Assembly: GCF_042654605.1 (NCBI RefSeq)
Contig: NZ_JBHSGT010000054.1
Location: forward strand, 62,001 to 126,000
DNA: 64,000 bases
Source of the DNA: Enterococcus_I eurekensis
Lineage (GTDB): Bacteria > Bacillota > Bacilli > Lactobacillales > Enterococcaceae
Reading direction: 5' to 3'
The translations under genes and the position numbers were made by a program. Within the stretch, counting starts at the first letter, position 1, and the number at the start of each line of letters is the position of its first letter. This document shows, one piece after another, positions 25,379 to 34,423 of the stretch. Under the pieces are notes generated by a model. It saw nothing but the letters and a program-made list of their open reading frames with translations. It did no database searches and was not told the DNA's origin.

Positions 25379-26197
25379 TTGAAAATACGTCGTAGTGAGC
25401 GCTTAATAGACATGACACATTATTTATTGGAAAATCCACATAAATTAATTTCATTAACTTATTTTGCGAAAAGATATGCATCTGCAAAATCATCGATTAG
25501 TGAAGACTTAGCAATTGTAAAGAAAACATTTCAAGAAAGAGGGACTGGAATTTTAAATACGATTCCAGGTGCTGCAGGTGGTGTGATTTTTATTCCAATG
25601 ATCACAAAAGAAGCTGCTAGAGAATATATTGAAGATTTATCAGAGCGCTTGTCAGAACAGGACCGCCTATTACCAGGTGGCTATGTTTATTTATCTGATT
25701 TATTAGGCGATCCGGAGTTATTACGCCAAGTGGGTCGCATCATTGCATCGAATTACTTAGATAAGAAAATTGATGCTGTTATGACAATTGCTACAAAAGG
25801 TGTGCCAATTGCCCAAGCGGTTGCTTATTACTTAAATGTTCCTTTTGTCATTGTTCGTCGTGATTCAAAAATTACAGAAGGTTCAACAGTTAGTGTGAAC
25901 TATGTATCGGGATCATCTGAACGTATTGAAAAAATGGAACTTTCAAAACGTAGCTTAAAACGTGGTTCACGTGTATTAGTAGTCGATGATTTCATGAAAG
26001 GCGGCGGTACAATTAATGGTATGCAAAGTCTGATTGAGGAGTTTGAAGCGGAATTGGTTGGTGTAACGGTCTTTGCCGAAGGAAACTTTAAAGGCAAGCG
26101 TGCTATCGCTGATTACAATTCACTACTATTTGTAGAATCAGTTGATACTCAAACGAAAACAATTGAAGTGGTACCAGGCAATTACTTTAACGATTAA
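25379..26197 (+). CDS. purR: Purine operon regulator PurR
   Basis: PRPP-sensing regulator of 272 residues in the Bacillus/Lactococcus PurR family. It has an N-terminal winged helix (KIRRSERLIDMTHYLLENPHKLISLTYFAKRYASAKSSISEDL) and a C-terminal phosphoribosyltransferase-like domain with PRPP motif VLVVDDFMKGGGTING. TTG 25379 is preferred over TTG 25370 because of spacing from GAGGAG. In Lactococcus it acts as an activator through PurBoxes. Confidence 0.95.
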   Translation: MKIRRSERLIDMTHYLLENPHKLISLTYFAKRYASAKSSISEDLAIVKKTFQERGTGILNTIPGAAGGVIFIPMITKEAAREYIEDLSERLSEQDRLLPGGYVYLSDLLGDPELLRQVGRIIASNYLDKKIDAVMTIATKGVPIAQAVAYYLNVPFVIVRRDSKITEGSTVSVNYVSGSSERIEKMELSKRSLKRGSRVLVVDDFMKGGGTINGMQSLIEEFEAELVGVTVFAEGNFKGKRAIADYNSLLFVESVDTQTKTIEVVPGNYFND

Positions 26198-26240
26198 CAG
26201 TAATTGCAGTGGTATAATGATTTCTAAAAAATATGAAAAT

Positions 26241-26287
26241 AACAATCCCATGGAAGTATTGAACTTCTATGGGATTGTTCGTCTTTA
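26241..26287 (+). terminator. Long hairpin after purR
   Basis: AACAATCCCATGGAAGT and ACTTCTATGGGATTGTT pair over 17 positions with one wobble and a 5-base loop. The T-run after it is imperfect, so termination may be partial. Confidence 0.75.
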
Positions 26288-26307
26288 TACAGCATGTTAA
26301 TCTTTTA

Positions 26308-26336
26308 TTGAAAATAGTAGAAAATTAAGCTACACT
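26308..26336 (+). promoter_or_regulatory. glmU promoter
   Basis: TTGAAA (26308-26313), 17 bp, TACACT (26331-26336). Confidence 0.6.
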
Positions 26337-26370
26337 TAAACAAGCAAAATACGGAAATGGAGTGGTTCTC

Positions 26371-27753
26371 GTGGAAACACGTTACGCAATTATTCTAGCT
26401 GCCGGTAAAGGCACACGAATGAAATCAAAATTATATAAAGTCTTGCATCCAGTTTGTGGCCAGCCAATGGTTGAGCACATTTTACAAAGAGTAACAGATA
26501 CAAATCCTTCTGAAATTATTACGATTGTCGGTCATGGAGCTGATAAAGTTCAAGCACAATTAGGCGAGCGTAGTGTTTACGCGTTGCAAGAAGCACAACT
26601 TGGAACTGGTCATGCGGTTATGCAAGCAGCTGAATTTTTAGAAGGTAAAAAAGGGACGACTTTAGTAATTAGTGGCGACACTCCGTTATTGACAAGTCAA
26701 ACATTAAATCATTTATTTGAATACCATCAAGGAAAAAATGCTTCTGCGACTATTTTAACAGCGCAAGCGGAAGATCCAACCGGTTATGGTCGCATTATTC
26801 GTGACCATGTTGGGATTGTTGATCGAATTGTTGAACAAAAAGATGCAACGATTGAAGAAGCGCGTGTCCAAGAAATTAATACAGGGACATACTGTTTTGA
26901 TAATGAATTACTTTTTAGTGCTTTAGCGAATTTAAACACCGACAATGCCCAAGGTGAGTATTACTTAACGGATATTGTTGAAATTTTAAAAGCTCAAGGC
27001 CATAGTGTAGCAGCTTACCAAACAGAAGATTTCAATGAATCATTAGGTGTCAATGACCGTGTAGCTTTAGCGAATGCGAATCAATTAATGCGTGAACGGA
27101 TTAATCATCAACATATGATTAATGGTGTCACGTTAGTTGATCCAGCAACGACTTATATTGATACTGGCGTAGTCATTGGTAGTGATACGGTAATTGAAGG
27201 CAATGTGACAATCAAAGGGAAAACGGTGATTGGCGAAGATTGTACTGTGACAAATGGTTCACGAATTGTGGATAGTGTGATTGGTGATAATGTCGAAATC
27301 AAAGCGTCAGTTGTTGAAGAAACAAGCATTGCTCAAGGCACTGATGTGGGACCTTTTGCACACTTACGTCCAAGCACAGTCCTTGGAGAAAATGTTCATA
27401 TTGGTAACTTTGTTGAAGTCAAAAAAGCAACGATTGGTCATGGAACGAAAGTTGGGCATTTAACGTATGTTGGTGATGCAACATTAGGTGAAGACATTAA
27501 TATTGGTTGCGGGGTTGTGTTTGTTAATTATGACGGTAAGAACAAATATCAGACAACCGTTGGCGATCGTAGTTTTATTGGATCAAACGTGAATTTGATT
27601 GCACCGGTAACGGTTGATGCAAACACGGTTGTAGCAGCTGGTTCGACAATTACGAAGGATGTTCCTGAGTTTGCGATGGGAATTGCTCGAGCAAAACAGG
27701 AGAACAAAGAAGAATTTGCTAAGAAATTTCCGTATTTCCAAGATTTCCAATAA
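26371..27753 (+). CDS. glmU: Bifunctional GlmU (acetyltransferase and uridylyltransferase)
   Basis: Enzyme of 460 residues that makes UDP-GlcNAc for peptidoglycan and teichoic acids. The N-terminal nucleotidyltransferase motif is LAAGKGTRMKSKLYKVLHPV. From about residue 250 a left-handed beta-helix of hexapeptide repeats carries the acetyltransferase (HIGNFVEVKKATIGHGTKVGHLTYVGDA). GTG 26371 behind ATGGAG is chosen over GTG 26362. The order purR-glmU-prs is common in Firmicutes. Confidence 0.97.
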   Translation: METRYAIILAAGKGTRMKSKLYKVLHPVCGQPMVEHILQRVTDTNPSEIITIVGHGADKVQAQLGERSVYALQEAQLGTGHAVMQAAEFLEGKKGTTLVISGDTPLLTSQTLNHLFEYHQGKNASATILTAQAEDPTGYGRIIRDHVGIVDRIVEQKDATIEEARVQEINTGTYCFDNELLFSALANLNTDNAQGEYYLTDIVEILKAQGHSVAAYQTEDFNESLGVNDRVALANANQLMRERINHQHMINGVTLVDPATTYIDTGVVIGSDTVIEGNVTIKGKTVIGEDCTVTNGSRIVDSVIGDNVEIKASVVEETSIAQGTDVGPFAHLRPSTVLGENVHIGNFVEVKKATIGHGTKVGHLTYVGDATLGEDINIGCGVVFVNYDGKNKYQTTVGDRSFIGSNVNLIAPVTVDANTVVAAGSTITKDVPEFAMGIARAKQENKEEFAKKFPYFQDFQ

Positions 27754-27771
27754 TATTACTTGATTTATTAG

Positions 27772-27837
27772 AAAAAAATGACTACTATTTATGAGGAAGA
27801 TGATTCAAGTCTGATACATAATTAGTGGTCATTTTTT
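27772..27837 (+). terminator. Hairpin between glmU and prs
   Basis: AAAAAATGACTACT pairs with AGTGGTCATTTTTT (one wobble) across a 37-base loop and ends in T residues. It may be a partial terminator in the glmU-prs transcript. Confidence 0.7.
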
Positions 27838-27867
27838 AATGGAAGGGAAAAGAAAGTGGAGGTTCTC

Positions 27868-28848
27868 ATGTCAAATCATTATTTCGATCCAAGATTAAAA
27901 ATTTTCGCGTTAAACTCAAATCGACCTTTAGCCGAAAAAATTGCAGCATCTGTTGGAGTAGAACTAGGGAAATGTACGGTCAAACAATTTAGTGATGGTG
28001 AAATTCAAGTCAACATTGAAGAAAGTATTCGTGGTGCACACGTTTATATTATTCAATCAACAAGTAGTCCAGTAAATGACAATTTAATGGAGTTACTAAT
28101 TATGATTGATGCTTTAAAACGTGCGAGTGCAAAAACAATTAACGTCGTAATGCCATACTATGGTTACGCTCGTCAAGATCGTAAAGCGCGTTCACGTGAA
28201 CCAATCACTGCAAAACTTGTTGCGAATATGCTTGAAATCGCTGGAGCAGACCGTATGGTAACATTAGATTTACATGCCGCTCAAATTCAAGGATTCTTTG
28301 ATATTCCAGTTGATCATTTAATGGGCGCACCATTAATTGCCAACTATTTCTTAGAAAAAGGAATTGAAGGCGATGATGTTGTTGTTGTTTCACCAGACCA
28401 TGGTGGTGTGACACGTGCCCGTAAACTAGCACAATTCTTAAAAACACCAATTGCAATCATTGACAAGCGTCGTCCAAAAGCGAACGTTGCTGAAGTGATG
28501 AATATTATTGGTCACGTTGAAGGAAAAACGTGTGTCTTAATTGACGACATGATTGATACGGCTGGTACAATTACATTAGCAGCCAATGCACTGAAAGCAG
28601 CAGGAGCAAAAGCGGTTTACGCTTCTTGTACACACCCTGTTTTATCAGGTCCAGCATTGCAACGTATCCAAGATTCAGCAATTGAACGTTTAGTTGTGAC
28701 AGATTCAATTAACTTACCAGCGGATCGTCGTATTGATAAAATCGATGAAATCAGTGTCGGTAACTTAATGGGTGAAGCAATCAAACGTATCCACGAGAAC
28801 AAACCCGTGAGTCCATTATTTGAATCAATTGATAATATAGAAAAATAA
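27868..28848 (+). CDS. prs: Ribose-phosphate pyrophosphokinase
   Basis: Makes PRPP from ribose-5-phosphate and ATP for nucleotide, His and Trp synthesis. It has 326 residues. Family motifs are DLHAAQIQGFFDIPVDHL (pyrophosphokinase signature), the flexible-loop PYYGYARQDRKARSREPI and the PRPP-binding VLIDDMIDTAGT. ATG 27868 follows GTGGAGG. Its product is also the PurR effector encoded nearby. Confidence 0.97.
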   Translation: MSNHYFDPRLKIFALNSNRPLAEKIAASVGVELGKCTVKQFSDGEIQVNIEESIRGAHVYIIQSTSSPVNDNLMELLIMIDALKRASAKTINVVMPYYGYARQDRKARSREPITAKLVANMLEIAGADRMVTLDLHAAQIQGFFDIPVDHLMGAPLIANYFLEKGIEGDDVVVVSPDHGGVTRARKLAQFLKTPIAIIDKRRPKANVAEVMNIIGHVEGKTCVLIDDMIDTAGTITLAANALKAAGAKAVYASCTHPVLSGPALQRIQDSAIERLVVTDSINLPADRRIDKIDEISVGNLMGEAIKRIHENKPVSPLFESIDNIEK

Positions 28849-28855
28849 ATAAAAG

Positions 28856-28890
28856 AAAAAGACAAAATCGTTCAGATTTTGTCTTTTTTT
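28856..28890 (+). terminator. Terminator after prs
   Basis: AAAAAGACAAAATC, short loop, GATTTTGTCTTTTTTT. Strong intrinsic terminator. Confidence 0.93.
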
Positions 28891-28892
28891 GG

Positions 28893-29009
28893 CTATTCAT
28901 CGTTTGAACCATTAAAATAATTATCGATGGTCTTTTTAATGTATACAATGTCTTTAGTAAAAAATAGATGGGCCGAAATAGAAATTTCGGGGACTGTGAT
29001 TGTAACCAT
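28893..29009 (-). CDS. Possible 38-residue ORF or gene remnant
   Basis: Minus-strand ATG to TAG frame giving MVTITVPEISISAHLFFTK and a polar tail. No ribosome binding site is well placed and an in-frame stop lies shortly upstream. It fills most of the gap between prs and the cyclase gene. It could be a decayed gene end or chance; I do not recognise it. Confidence 0.25.
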   Translation of the reverse strand: MVTITVPEISISAHLFFTKDIVYIKKTIDNYFNGSNDE

Positions 29010-29050
29010 ATTTTTATTTTTAATCTACTAATCCCTTCAAACGTTGGGAG

Positions 29051-29572
29051 TTACTCTTCTAAAATAGCGATTGCCCGCACGGGAGAACCGTCGCCTTCTT
29101 GAATTTTTAAGGGTAGCCCATAGAAAGTAAAAGAATAGTCAAAAGGCAGTTGCTCTAAGTTGATTAGATCGGTATAGGTAATGATTTCATTGGCTAAAAG
29201 TGCTCTTTCTAAATCTTCTGTGAGATGACCGCCAACAAAATTTGGTTTTGCTTGGAGTAAGGTATCAAGCATTTCTAAAGAAATTTCTTCTACAAAAAAC
29301 AAACCAATTCTTTGTTTTAAAGGGATTTTATCCGAGACAACACGCGCTTCACCAAAGAAACGCTCAAGTGGAATCTCATCTAAGGATGCAAGTGATTCAT
29401 GCATATGTGAAAAAGCATCCACGTGTGTGCCTGTATGTGTGCTCAATTCGAGTTTACGTAAGGTCCAAGAATGGGTTTTATAGGTGTGAACAAGCGAAAC
29501 TTTCACTTCAGGATCGCCTGGATAAACGGGCATATCTGAATGAATCGTTTGAGATAAATCAATGATTTTCAT
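29051..29572 (-). CDS. Cyclase/kynurenine formamidase-like metal hydrolase
   Basis: Cytoplasmic metal-dependent hydrolase of 173 residues in the cyclase/arylformamidase family. The metal-binding signature HTGTHVDAFSHM (consensus HxGTHxDxPxH, with the Pro replaced by Phe) is at about residues 46-57, and the N-terminal DLSQTIHSDMPVYPGDP is typical. ATG 29572 follows GGAGG. The substrate is unknown; no tryptophan-degradation genes are nearby. It is a single gene with its own leader. Confidence 0.8.
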   Translation of the reverse strand: MKIIDLSQTIHSDMPVYPGDPEVKVSLVHTYKTHSWTLRKLELSTHTGTHVDAFSHMHESLASLDEIPLERFFGEARVVSDKIPLKQRIGLFFVEEISLEMLDTLLQAKPNFVGGHLTEDLERALLANEIITYTDLINLEQLPFDYSFTFYGLPLKIQEGDGSPVRAIAILEE

Positions 29573-29635
29573 AGCATCCTCCACTTTATCGTGTGATTAA
29601 TTAAATTGTAAGACAAAAGGTTCAATCAAACAAGA

Positions 29636-29682
29636 AAAAGCATAATCAAAATGGGCGTTCAAGCCAAATTGATTATGCTTTT
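29636..29682 (-). terminator. Terminator of the ABC exporter operon
   Basis: AAAAGCATAATCAA pairs perfectly with TTGATTATGCTTTT around a loop. Read on the minus strand it follows the second ABC gene and has T residues after it. Confidence 0.85.
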
Positions 29683-29716
29683 CATTTAAGTATTAGATTT
29701 TAAAAAGGCGAGGTAC

Positions 29717-31600
29717 TTAATCGAGTTCCAATTGGCCAGTTGCCAGTTGATAGTACGTGCCTTTTTTTGCAAGTAATTCGTCATGGTCGCCACGTTCGAT
29801 AATTTCACCTTGGTCTAAGACGATAATGGCATCGGAGTTTTGGATAGTCGATAGGCGATGGGCGATAACAAAAACCGTCCGACCTTTCATCAAGGCATCC
29901 ATTCCTTCTTGAACAATTCGTTCAGTCCGGGTATCGATACTTGAAGTCGCTTCGTCTAAAATCATAACCGGTGGGTCAACAATCGCAGCACGTGCAATTG
30001 AAAGTAATTGACGCTGACCTTGAGATAAACCTTCACCATCACCGGTAATGACCGTGTCATAACCTTGTGGTAAATGCGAGATAAAGTAATCGGCATTGGC
30101 TAATTTAGCAGCGGCAATAACTTCTTCATCGGTTGCATCAAGTTTACTGTAGCGGATATTTTCTTTAATAGTCCCAGTGAAAAGATGGGTTTCTTGTAAC
30201 ACAATCCCTAGAGAACGGCGTAATGAATCTTTTTCGATGTCTTGAATGTTAATGCCATCGTATAAAATTTCTCCGTGTTGAATATCGTAGAAACGGTTAA
30301 TTAAGTTGATAATCGTTGTTTTTCCGGCACCTGTTGCTCCAACAAAAGCAATTTTTTGTCCTGGCTTAGCGAACAAGGTGATCTCTTTCAAGATTTTCTT
30401 TTTAGGTGTATAAGAGAAATCAACTTGATTAAAGCGTACGTCACCGGTTAATGGCACATAAGTAAAAGTCCCATCCATATTTGGTTTTTTCCAAGCCCAA
30501 TGCTGCGTTTGTTTTTGACATTCCACGAGTTGCCCATCGATATATTCCACGTTGGCGAGGGTGACATTTCCGTTATTAACCTCAGAAGGCTCATCCATCA
30601 AATTGAAAATACGTTCTGCACCGGCTAAGGCCATAATAATAAAGTTAATTTGTTGTGAGATTTGACTAATAGGCATATTCAATGAACGGCTTAATTGTAA
30701 GAATGCTGCGATGCCACCAATTGTTAGGGCACCAACACCATTAATACTTAATAACCCACCGATAATCGCAATTAAAACATACTGGATGTTCAGTAAGTTC
30801 ATCATGACTGGCATTAAAATGTTCGCATAACGATTAGCTTTTGTGACATTTTCAGCGAGTTCATTATTTAGTTTTGTGAAATGTTCAATGGCATTTTCCT
30901 CGTGATTGAAAACTTTAACGACCTTTTGACCATTCATCATTTCTTCGATGTAACCATTTACTTCACCCAATGACTTTTGTTGACCGGCGAAATACCGACC
31001 ACTTAAGCTGCTTAATTTACGAATAGTAAAGCCCATTAAAGTAATCGAAATTAATGAAAATAAAGTTAACGGTAAACTTACCGAAAACATGGCGATTAAT
31101 ACACTGAAAAGGGTCACAATTGCTTGTAAGAGCTGTGGTGCACTTTGTGAAAGCATTTGGCGTAACGTATCAATATCATTCGTGTAATGGCTCATGACAT
31201 CGCCTTTTGGATGTGTGTCAAAGTATGAAAGTGGTAAAGTTTCCATATGTTCAAAGAGTTCATCACGAATTTTCTTTTGTGAGCCTTGGGAGATAGTAAC
31301 CATCAATTGGTTAAAAATAATTGAAGTAATGACCCCTGCTAAATAAATCAAGCCCATCGTTATTACAGCTTTTAATAACCCGGAAAAGTCTTTTTGACCA
31401 GGTGTATTGAGTAAAGGCGTCACGTGGTCGTCAATCACGACTTGTAAAAAGAGTGAACCTTTAACGGTTGCAAACGATGTGACAAAAATAGCTAACGAGA
31501 CAATAATTAATTGAATCGGATAATCTTTAATTAAATAACTGAGTAGTCGTTTTAACGTTTGGACTTGGTGGGTGGCTTTCATTTGTTTATTCGGCTTCAT
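29717..31600 (-). CDS. efrB: ABC multidrug exporter half, canonical NBD (EfrB-like)
   Basis: Type IV ABC half-transporter of about 627 residues with six membrane helices and a C-terminal nucleotide-binding domain. Walker A is GATGAGKTT, the signature LSQGQRQ and Walker B VMILDEATSSID, with the catalytic Glu intact. An insert of about 70 residues precedes the NBD (MDEPSEVNNGNVTLANVEYIDGQ and on). It overlaps the upstream half-transporter by 14 bp and most likely forms a heterodimer with it, like EfrAB of E. faecalis. ATG 31600 is the likely start. The substrate is not determinable. Confidence 0.82.
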   Translation of the reverse strand: MKPNKQMKATHQVQTLKRLLSYLIKDYPIQLIIVSLAIFVTSFATVKGSLFLQVVIDDHVTPLLNTPGQKDFSGLLKAVITMGLIYLAGVITSIIFNQLMVTISQGSQKKIRDELFEHMETLPLSYFDTHPKGDVMSHYTNDIDTLRQMLSQSAPQLLQAIVTLFSVLIAMFSVSLPLTLFSLISITLMGFTIRKLSSLSGRYFAGQQKSLGEVNGYIEEMMNGQKVVKVFNHEENAIEHFTKLNNELAENVTKANRYANILMPVMMNLLNIQYVLIAIIGGLLSINGVGALTIGGIAAFLQLSRSLNMPISQISQQINFIIMALAGAERIFNLMDEPSEVNNGNVTLANVEYIDGQLVECQKQTQHWAWKKPNMDGTFTYVPLTGDVRFNQVDFSYTPKKKILKEITLFAKPGQKIAFVGATGAGKTTIINLINRFYDIQHGEILYDGINIQDIEKDSLRRSLGIVLQETHLFTGTIKENIRYSKLDATDEEVIAAAKLANADYFISHLPQGYDTVITGDGEGLSQGQRQLLSIARAAIVDPPVMILDEATSSIDTRTERIVQEGMDALMKGRTVFVIAHRLSTIQNSDAIIVLDQGEIIERGDHDELLAKKGTYYQLATGQLELD

Positions 31601-33329
31601 TTGCAGTACCAAATCCTTTCTGTTGCGATTGATAAACTTCTTGATAAATCTGATTGTTTGCTAATAATTCGGCGGGTGTGCCAATGCCGTTAATTTGCCC
31701 TTCGTCCATAACAATCACAAGATCAGCTTTTTCAACCGAAGTGATGCGTTGAGCGATGATAATTTTAGTCGTATTTGGAATAGTTTCATAAAAAGCTGCT
31801 TGAATTAGAGCATCCGTTTTTGTATCAACAGCACTGGTTGAATCATCTAAAATTAATATTTTAGGATTTTTTAATAGTGCACGGGCGATGGTTAAGCGTT
31901 GTTTCTGTCCACCAGAGACATTACTACCACCTTGTTCGATATACGTATCATAGCCATCAGGGAAGCCTTGGACAAAAGAATCAGCTTGGGCTAAACGGCT
32001 AGCAGCGATAATTTCTTCATCCGTTGCATGCTCATTCCCCCAGCGTAAGTTTTCTTTAATCGTGCCTGAAAAGAGTACGTTTTTTTGTAAAACAACGGCG
32101 ACGGCATCACGTAAGGCATGTAGACTATAGTCTTTAACATTTCGACCACCGACACGGATGTTACCGTTAGTCGCATCATAAAGTCGCGGAATTAATTGGA
32201 TTAGGCTAGTTTTACCGCTACCGGTTCCGCCAATAATACCAACAGTCTGGCCAGATTGAACCGTGAAACTTAAATTCTTCAAGACAAGTTTATCTGGGTC
32301 ATTCGTGTAGCTAAAATCAACGTTTTCAAATGAAATTGAACCGTCAGGGATTGTTTCAGTCGGATCTAACGGATCAGTCAAATCACTCTTTTCATCCAAC
32401 ACTTCAATCATTCGTTCAGCTGAAGGGCGTGAAATAATTAAGATGACAAAGACCATCGACATCATATTTAACGCAACTAAAATTTGCATGACATACATAA
32501 ACATACTCATTAATTCACCAGTGGTCATTGAGCCGACAACGATTAGATTAGCCCCAATCCACGAAATAAGTAGTAAGGCTGTATAAATAGCAATTTGCAT
32601 TACCGGTTGATTTAACGCTACAATTCGTTCTGCTTTTGAGAAAGCCTTGTAAATATCCTGAGAAACATCGCTAAATTTCTTCACTTCATGTTCTTCTTTG
32701 ACATAAGATTTAACAATTCGAATTCCTTGTAAGTTTTCTTGTACAACTTGATTTAAACGGTCATAAATTCGAAAAACGTGTTTGAAAGCTGGGTGGGCGA
32801 ATTTAATAATTAAAAACAACCCGATGGCTAAGAAAGGAATAACGATTAAAAAGACCATTGCTAGTTCACTATTTAAACGAAAAGCCATAACGAGAGAAAA
32901 AATAAAGAGTAAAGGGCTACGAACCAAAATTCGGATCGTCATTTGAAAGGCATTCTGTACGTTGGTTACATCGGTTGTTAGACGGGTTACTAAACTCGGT
33001 GTAGAGAATCGATCGATGTTTGAAAAGGAAAACTTTTGGATGTTTTCGAAGACTTGTTGACGCAAGTTTTTAGCAAAACCAGCGGATGCGGTAGCAGCAT
33101 AACGGGCAGACAGCATCCCGAAAATGAGGGCTAGTATCGCACTGGCAATCAGGGCCGCACCAATCCATAAAATATCTTTTTGGCTGCGACCGTTAATCCC
33201 TCGATCGACAATCATCGCCATTAAAAGCGGAATGAAAATATCTAAAATCACTTCGAGCGTGACAAAAAGCGGGGTTAAAAGCGTTGCCTTTTTGTATTCG
33301 CCGACATGACTTAGTAATTTTTTAATCAT
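31587..33329 (-). CDS. efrA: ABC multidrug exporter half, degenerate NBD (EfrA-like)
   Basis: Half-transporter of about 580 residues, first in the operon: six membrane helices, then an NBD with Walker A GGTGSGKTS and signature VSGGQKQR. Walker B is ILILDDSTSAVD, with Asp in place of the catalytic Glu. This is the usual mark of the degenerate ATP site in heterodimeric exporters. AAGGAG precedes the start. Together with efrB it should export hydrophobic drugs or lipids. The names rest on overall resemblance to enterococcal EfrAB. Confidence 0.82.
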   Translation of the reverse strand: MIKKLLSHVGEYKKATLLTPLFVTLEVILDIFIPLLMAMIVDRGINGRSQKDILWIGAALIASAILALIFGMLSARYAATASAGFAKNLRQQVFENIQKFSFSNIDRFSTPSLVTRLTTDVTNVQNAFQMTIRILVRSPLLFIFSLVMAFRLNSELAMVFLIVIPFLAIGLFLIIKFAHPAFKHVFRIYDRLNQVVQENLQGIRIVKSYVKEEHEVKKFSDVSQDIYKAFSKAERIVALNQPVMQIAIYTALLLISWIGANLIVVGSMTTGELMSMFMYVMQILVALNMMSMVFVILIISRPSAERMIEVLDEKSDLTDPLDPTETIPDGSISFENVDFSYTNDPDKLVLKNLSFTVQSGQTVGIIGGTGSGKTSLIQLIPRLYDATNGNIRVGGRNVKDYSLHALRDAVAVVLQKNVLFSGTIKENLRWGNEHATDEEIIAASRLAQADSFVQGFPDGYDTYIEQGGSNVSGGQKQRLTIARALLKNPKILILDDSTSAVDTKTDALIQAAFYETIPNTTKIIIAQRITSVEKADLVIVMDEGQINGIGTPAELLANNQIYQEVYQSQQKGFGTANEAE

Positions 33330-33531
33330 AAAATACATACTCCTTAAATTTAATTTATTCAATGTAAGTGCTGATTAAGACGTCACTTAACATTATTCCT
33401 TTTGTTATTGTCGTTAATTTTATAGAAAAAGTCAATTATTGGAATTCACAAGCGAGCACAAAAATCTAAAGACTGTCTTTCTAAGGAAACTATGTTAGAA
33501 TGTAATGGTATTAAAAATAGAATAGAATCTA

Positions 33532-33687
33532 ATCACAAAGGGGAGCCTTCGAGCTGAGAATGAGTATTACTCTAAACCCTTCGTACCTGTTTCGGTTATG
33601 CGAACGTAGGAATTGTGACGAGTTGAAGTATAATATTATGCTTCTCCTTTGTGAATTGTGATGATTCTGCAAGGAGGAGTTTTTTTA
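33532..33687 (+). promoter_or_regulatory. TPP riboswitch with terminator and ribosome-binding-site platform, upstream of thiT
   Basis: The aptamer spans about 33532-33619: P1 arms TCACAA and TTGTGA, the conserved GCTGAGAATGAG, ACCCTTCGTACCTG and GGTTATGCGAACGTAGG. Downstream, CTTCTCCTT pairs with AAGGAGGAG (33671-33679) and is followed by seven T. The 3' arm is also the ribosome binding site of thiT. A competing hairpin GAAGTATAA/TTATGCTTC uses part of the 5' arm and may be the antiterminator. Confidence 0.92.
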
Positions 33688-33688
33688 T

Positions 33689-34279
33689 ATGCAAGGGAGA
33701 ACAAGAGTGATGATGGAAGGAACAATCATTGCGGCATTGGCGATTACTTTATCGATGCTGCCAACGAATATCGGTTCCAGTTTTACGATTTCGTTAGGGC
33801 AAATTCCATTAACGATTTTTGCCTTACGACGGGGGTTGAAACCAGGATTGATGGCGGGATTTATCTGGGGGATCATTCATTTTCCCTTAGGCCAAATTTA
33901 TTTTTTGAGTGTCCCTCAAGTATTAATTGAATATTTACTAGCCTTTTTATTTGCAGGATTTGCAGGGTTATATGCAAATCCATTGAAGCAAGCAATTGCT
34001 GAATCCAATCAAGGAAAAGCATTGCAGGCGATTGTTTTAGGTGGATTGGTTGGTGCACTGGCACGTTTCTTCTGGCACTTTGTCGCGGGGTGGATTTTCT
34101 GGGGTTCGTATGCACTTTGGGGCATGTCACCTGCAGTCTTTTCACTTGTAATGAATGGTATCAGTGGTTTAGCAACTGGGGCTGTAACGATAGTCGTGAC
34201 GATTATTTTATATAAAATGGTACCAAAGTTGTTTATTCCAACCGATTCATTCGCGATTAAAACCGAAAATTCAAAATAA
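33689..34279 (+). CDS. thiT: Thiamine transporter ThiT (ECF S-component)
   Basis: Substrate-binding membrane subunit of 196 residues with about six helices, which works with a shared ECF energising module encoded elsewhere. The N-terminal RVMMEGTIIAALAITLSMLP and the thiamine-site region ARFFWHFVAGWIFWGSYA are characteristic of ThiT. The TPP riboswitch directly upstream confirms the substrate. Its start lies 11 bp after AAGGAGG. Confidence 0.95.
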   Translation: MQGRTRVMMEGTIIAALAITLSMLPTNIGSSFTISLGQIPLTIFALRRGLKPGLMAGFIWGIIHFPLGQIYFLSVPQVLIEYLLAFLFAGFAGLYANPLKQAIAESNQGKALQAIVLGGLVGALARFFWHFVAGWIFWGSYALWGMSPAVFSLVMNGISGLATGAVTIVVTIILYKMVPKLFIPTDSFAIKTENSK

Positions 34280-34315
34280 GAAAAAGGATGTGGCTGAAGT
34301 CGCATCCTTTTTCTT
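34278..34315 (+). terminator. Terminator after thiT
   Basis: AAGAAAAAGGATG and CATCCTTTTTCTT form a perfect 13 bp stem ending in a T-rich arm. Confidence 0.88.
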
Positions 34316-34382
34316 ATACAAATTTTTGATTGCTCATCAGGTGAAAATAATACCGTGAAAGTGCGAATATTTAAAAGAGGAT

Positions 34383-34414
34383 AAAAAAAGGAATGTAACA
34401 TCGGTTACATTCCT
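34383..34414 (-). terminator. Terminator of the 255-residue hypothetical gene
   Basis: AGGAATGTAAC, 4-base loop, GTTACATTCCT, with a T-run on the minus strand (A-run 34383-34389). Confidence 0.88.
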
Positions 34415-34423
34415 AGTAAATGG

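Noticed and set aside
33685..34145. Overlapping frames on both strands within thiT.
   Set aside because: ThiT has the riboswitch, the ribosome binding site and family motifs; the others have none.
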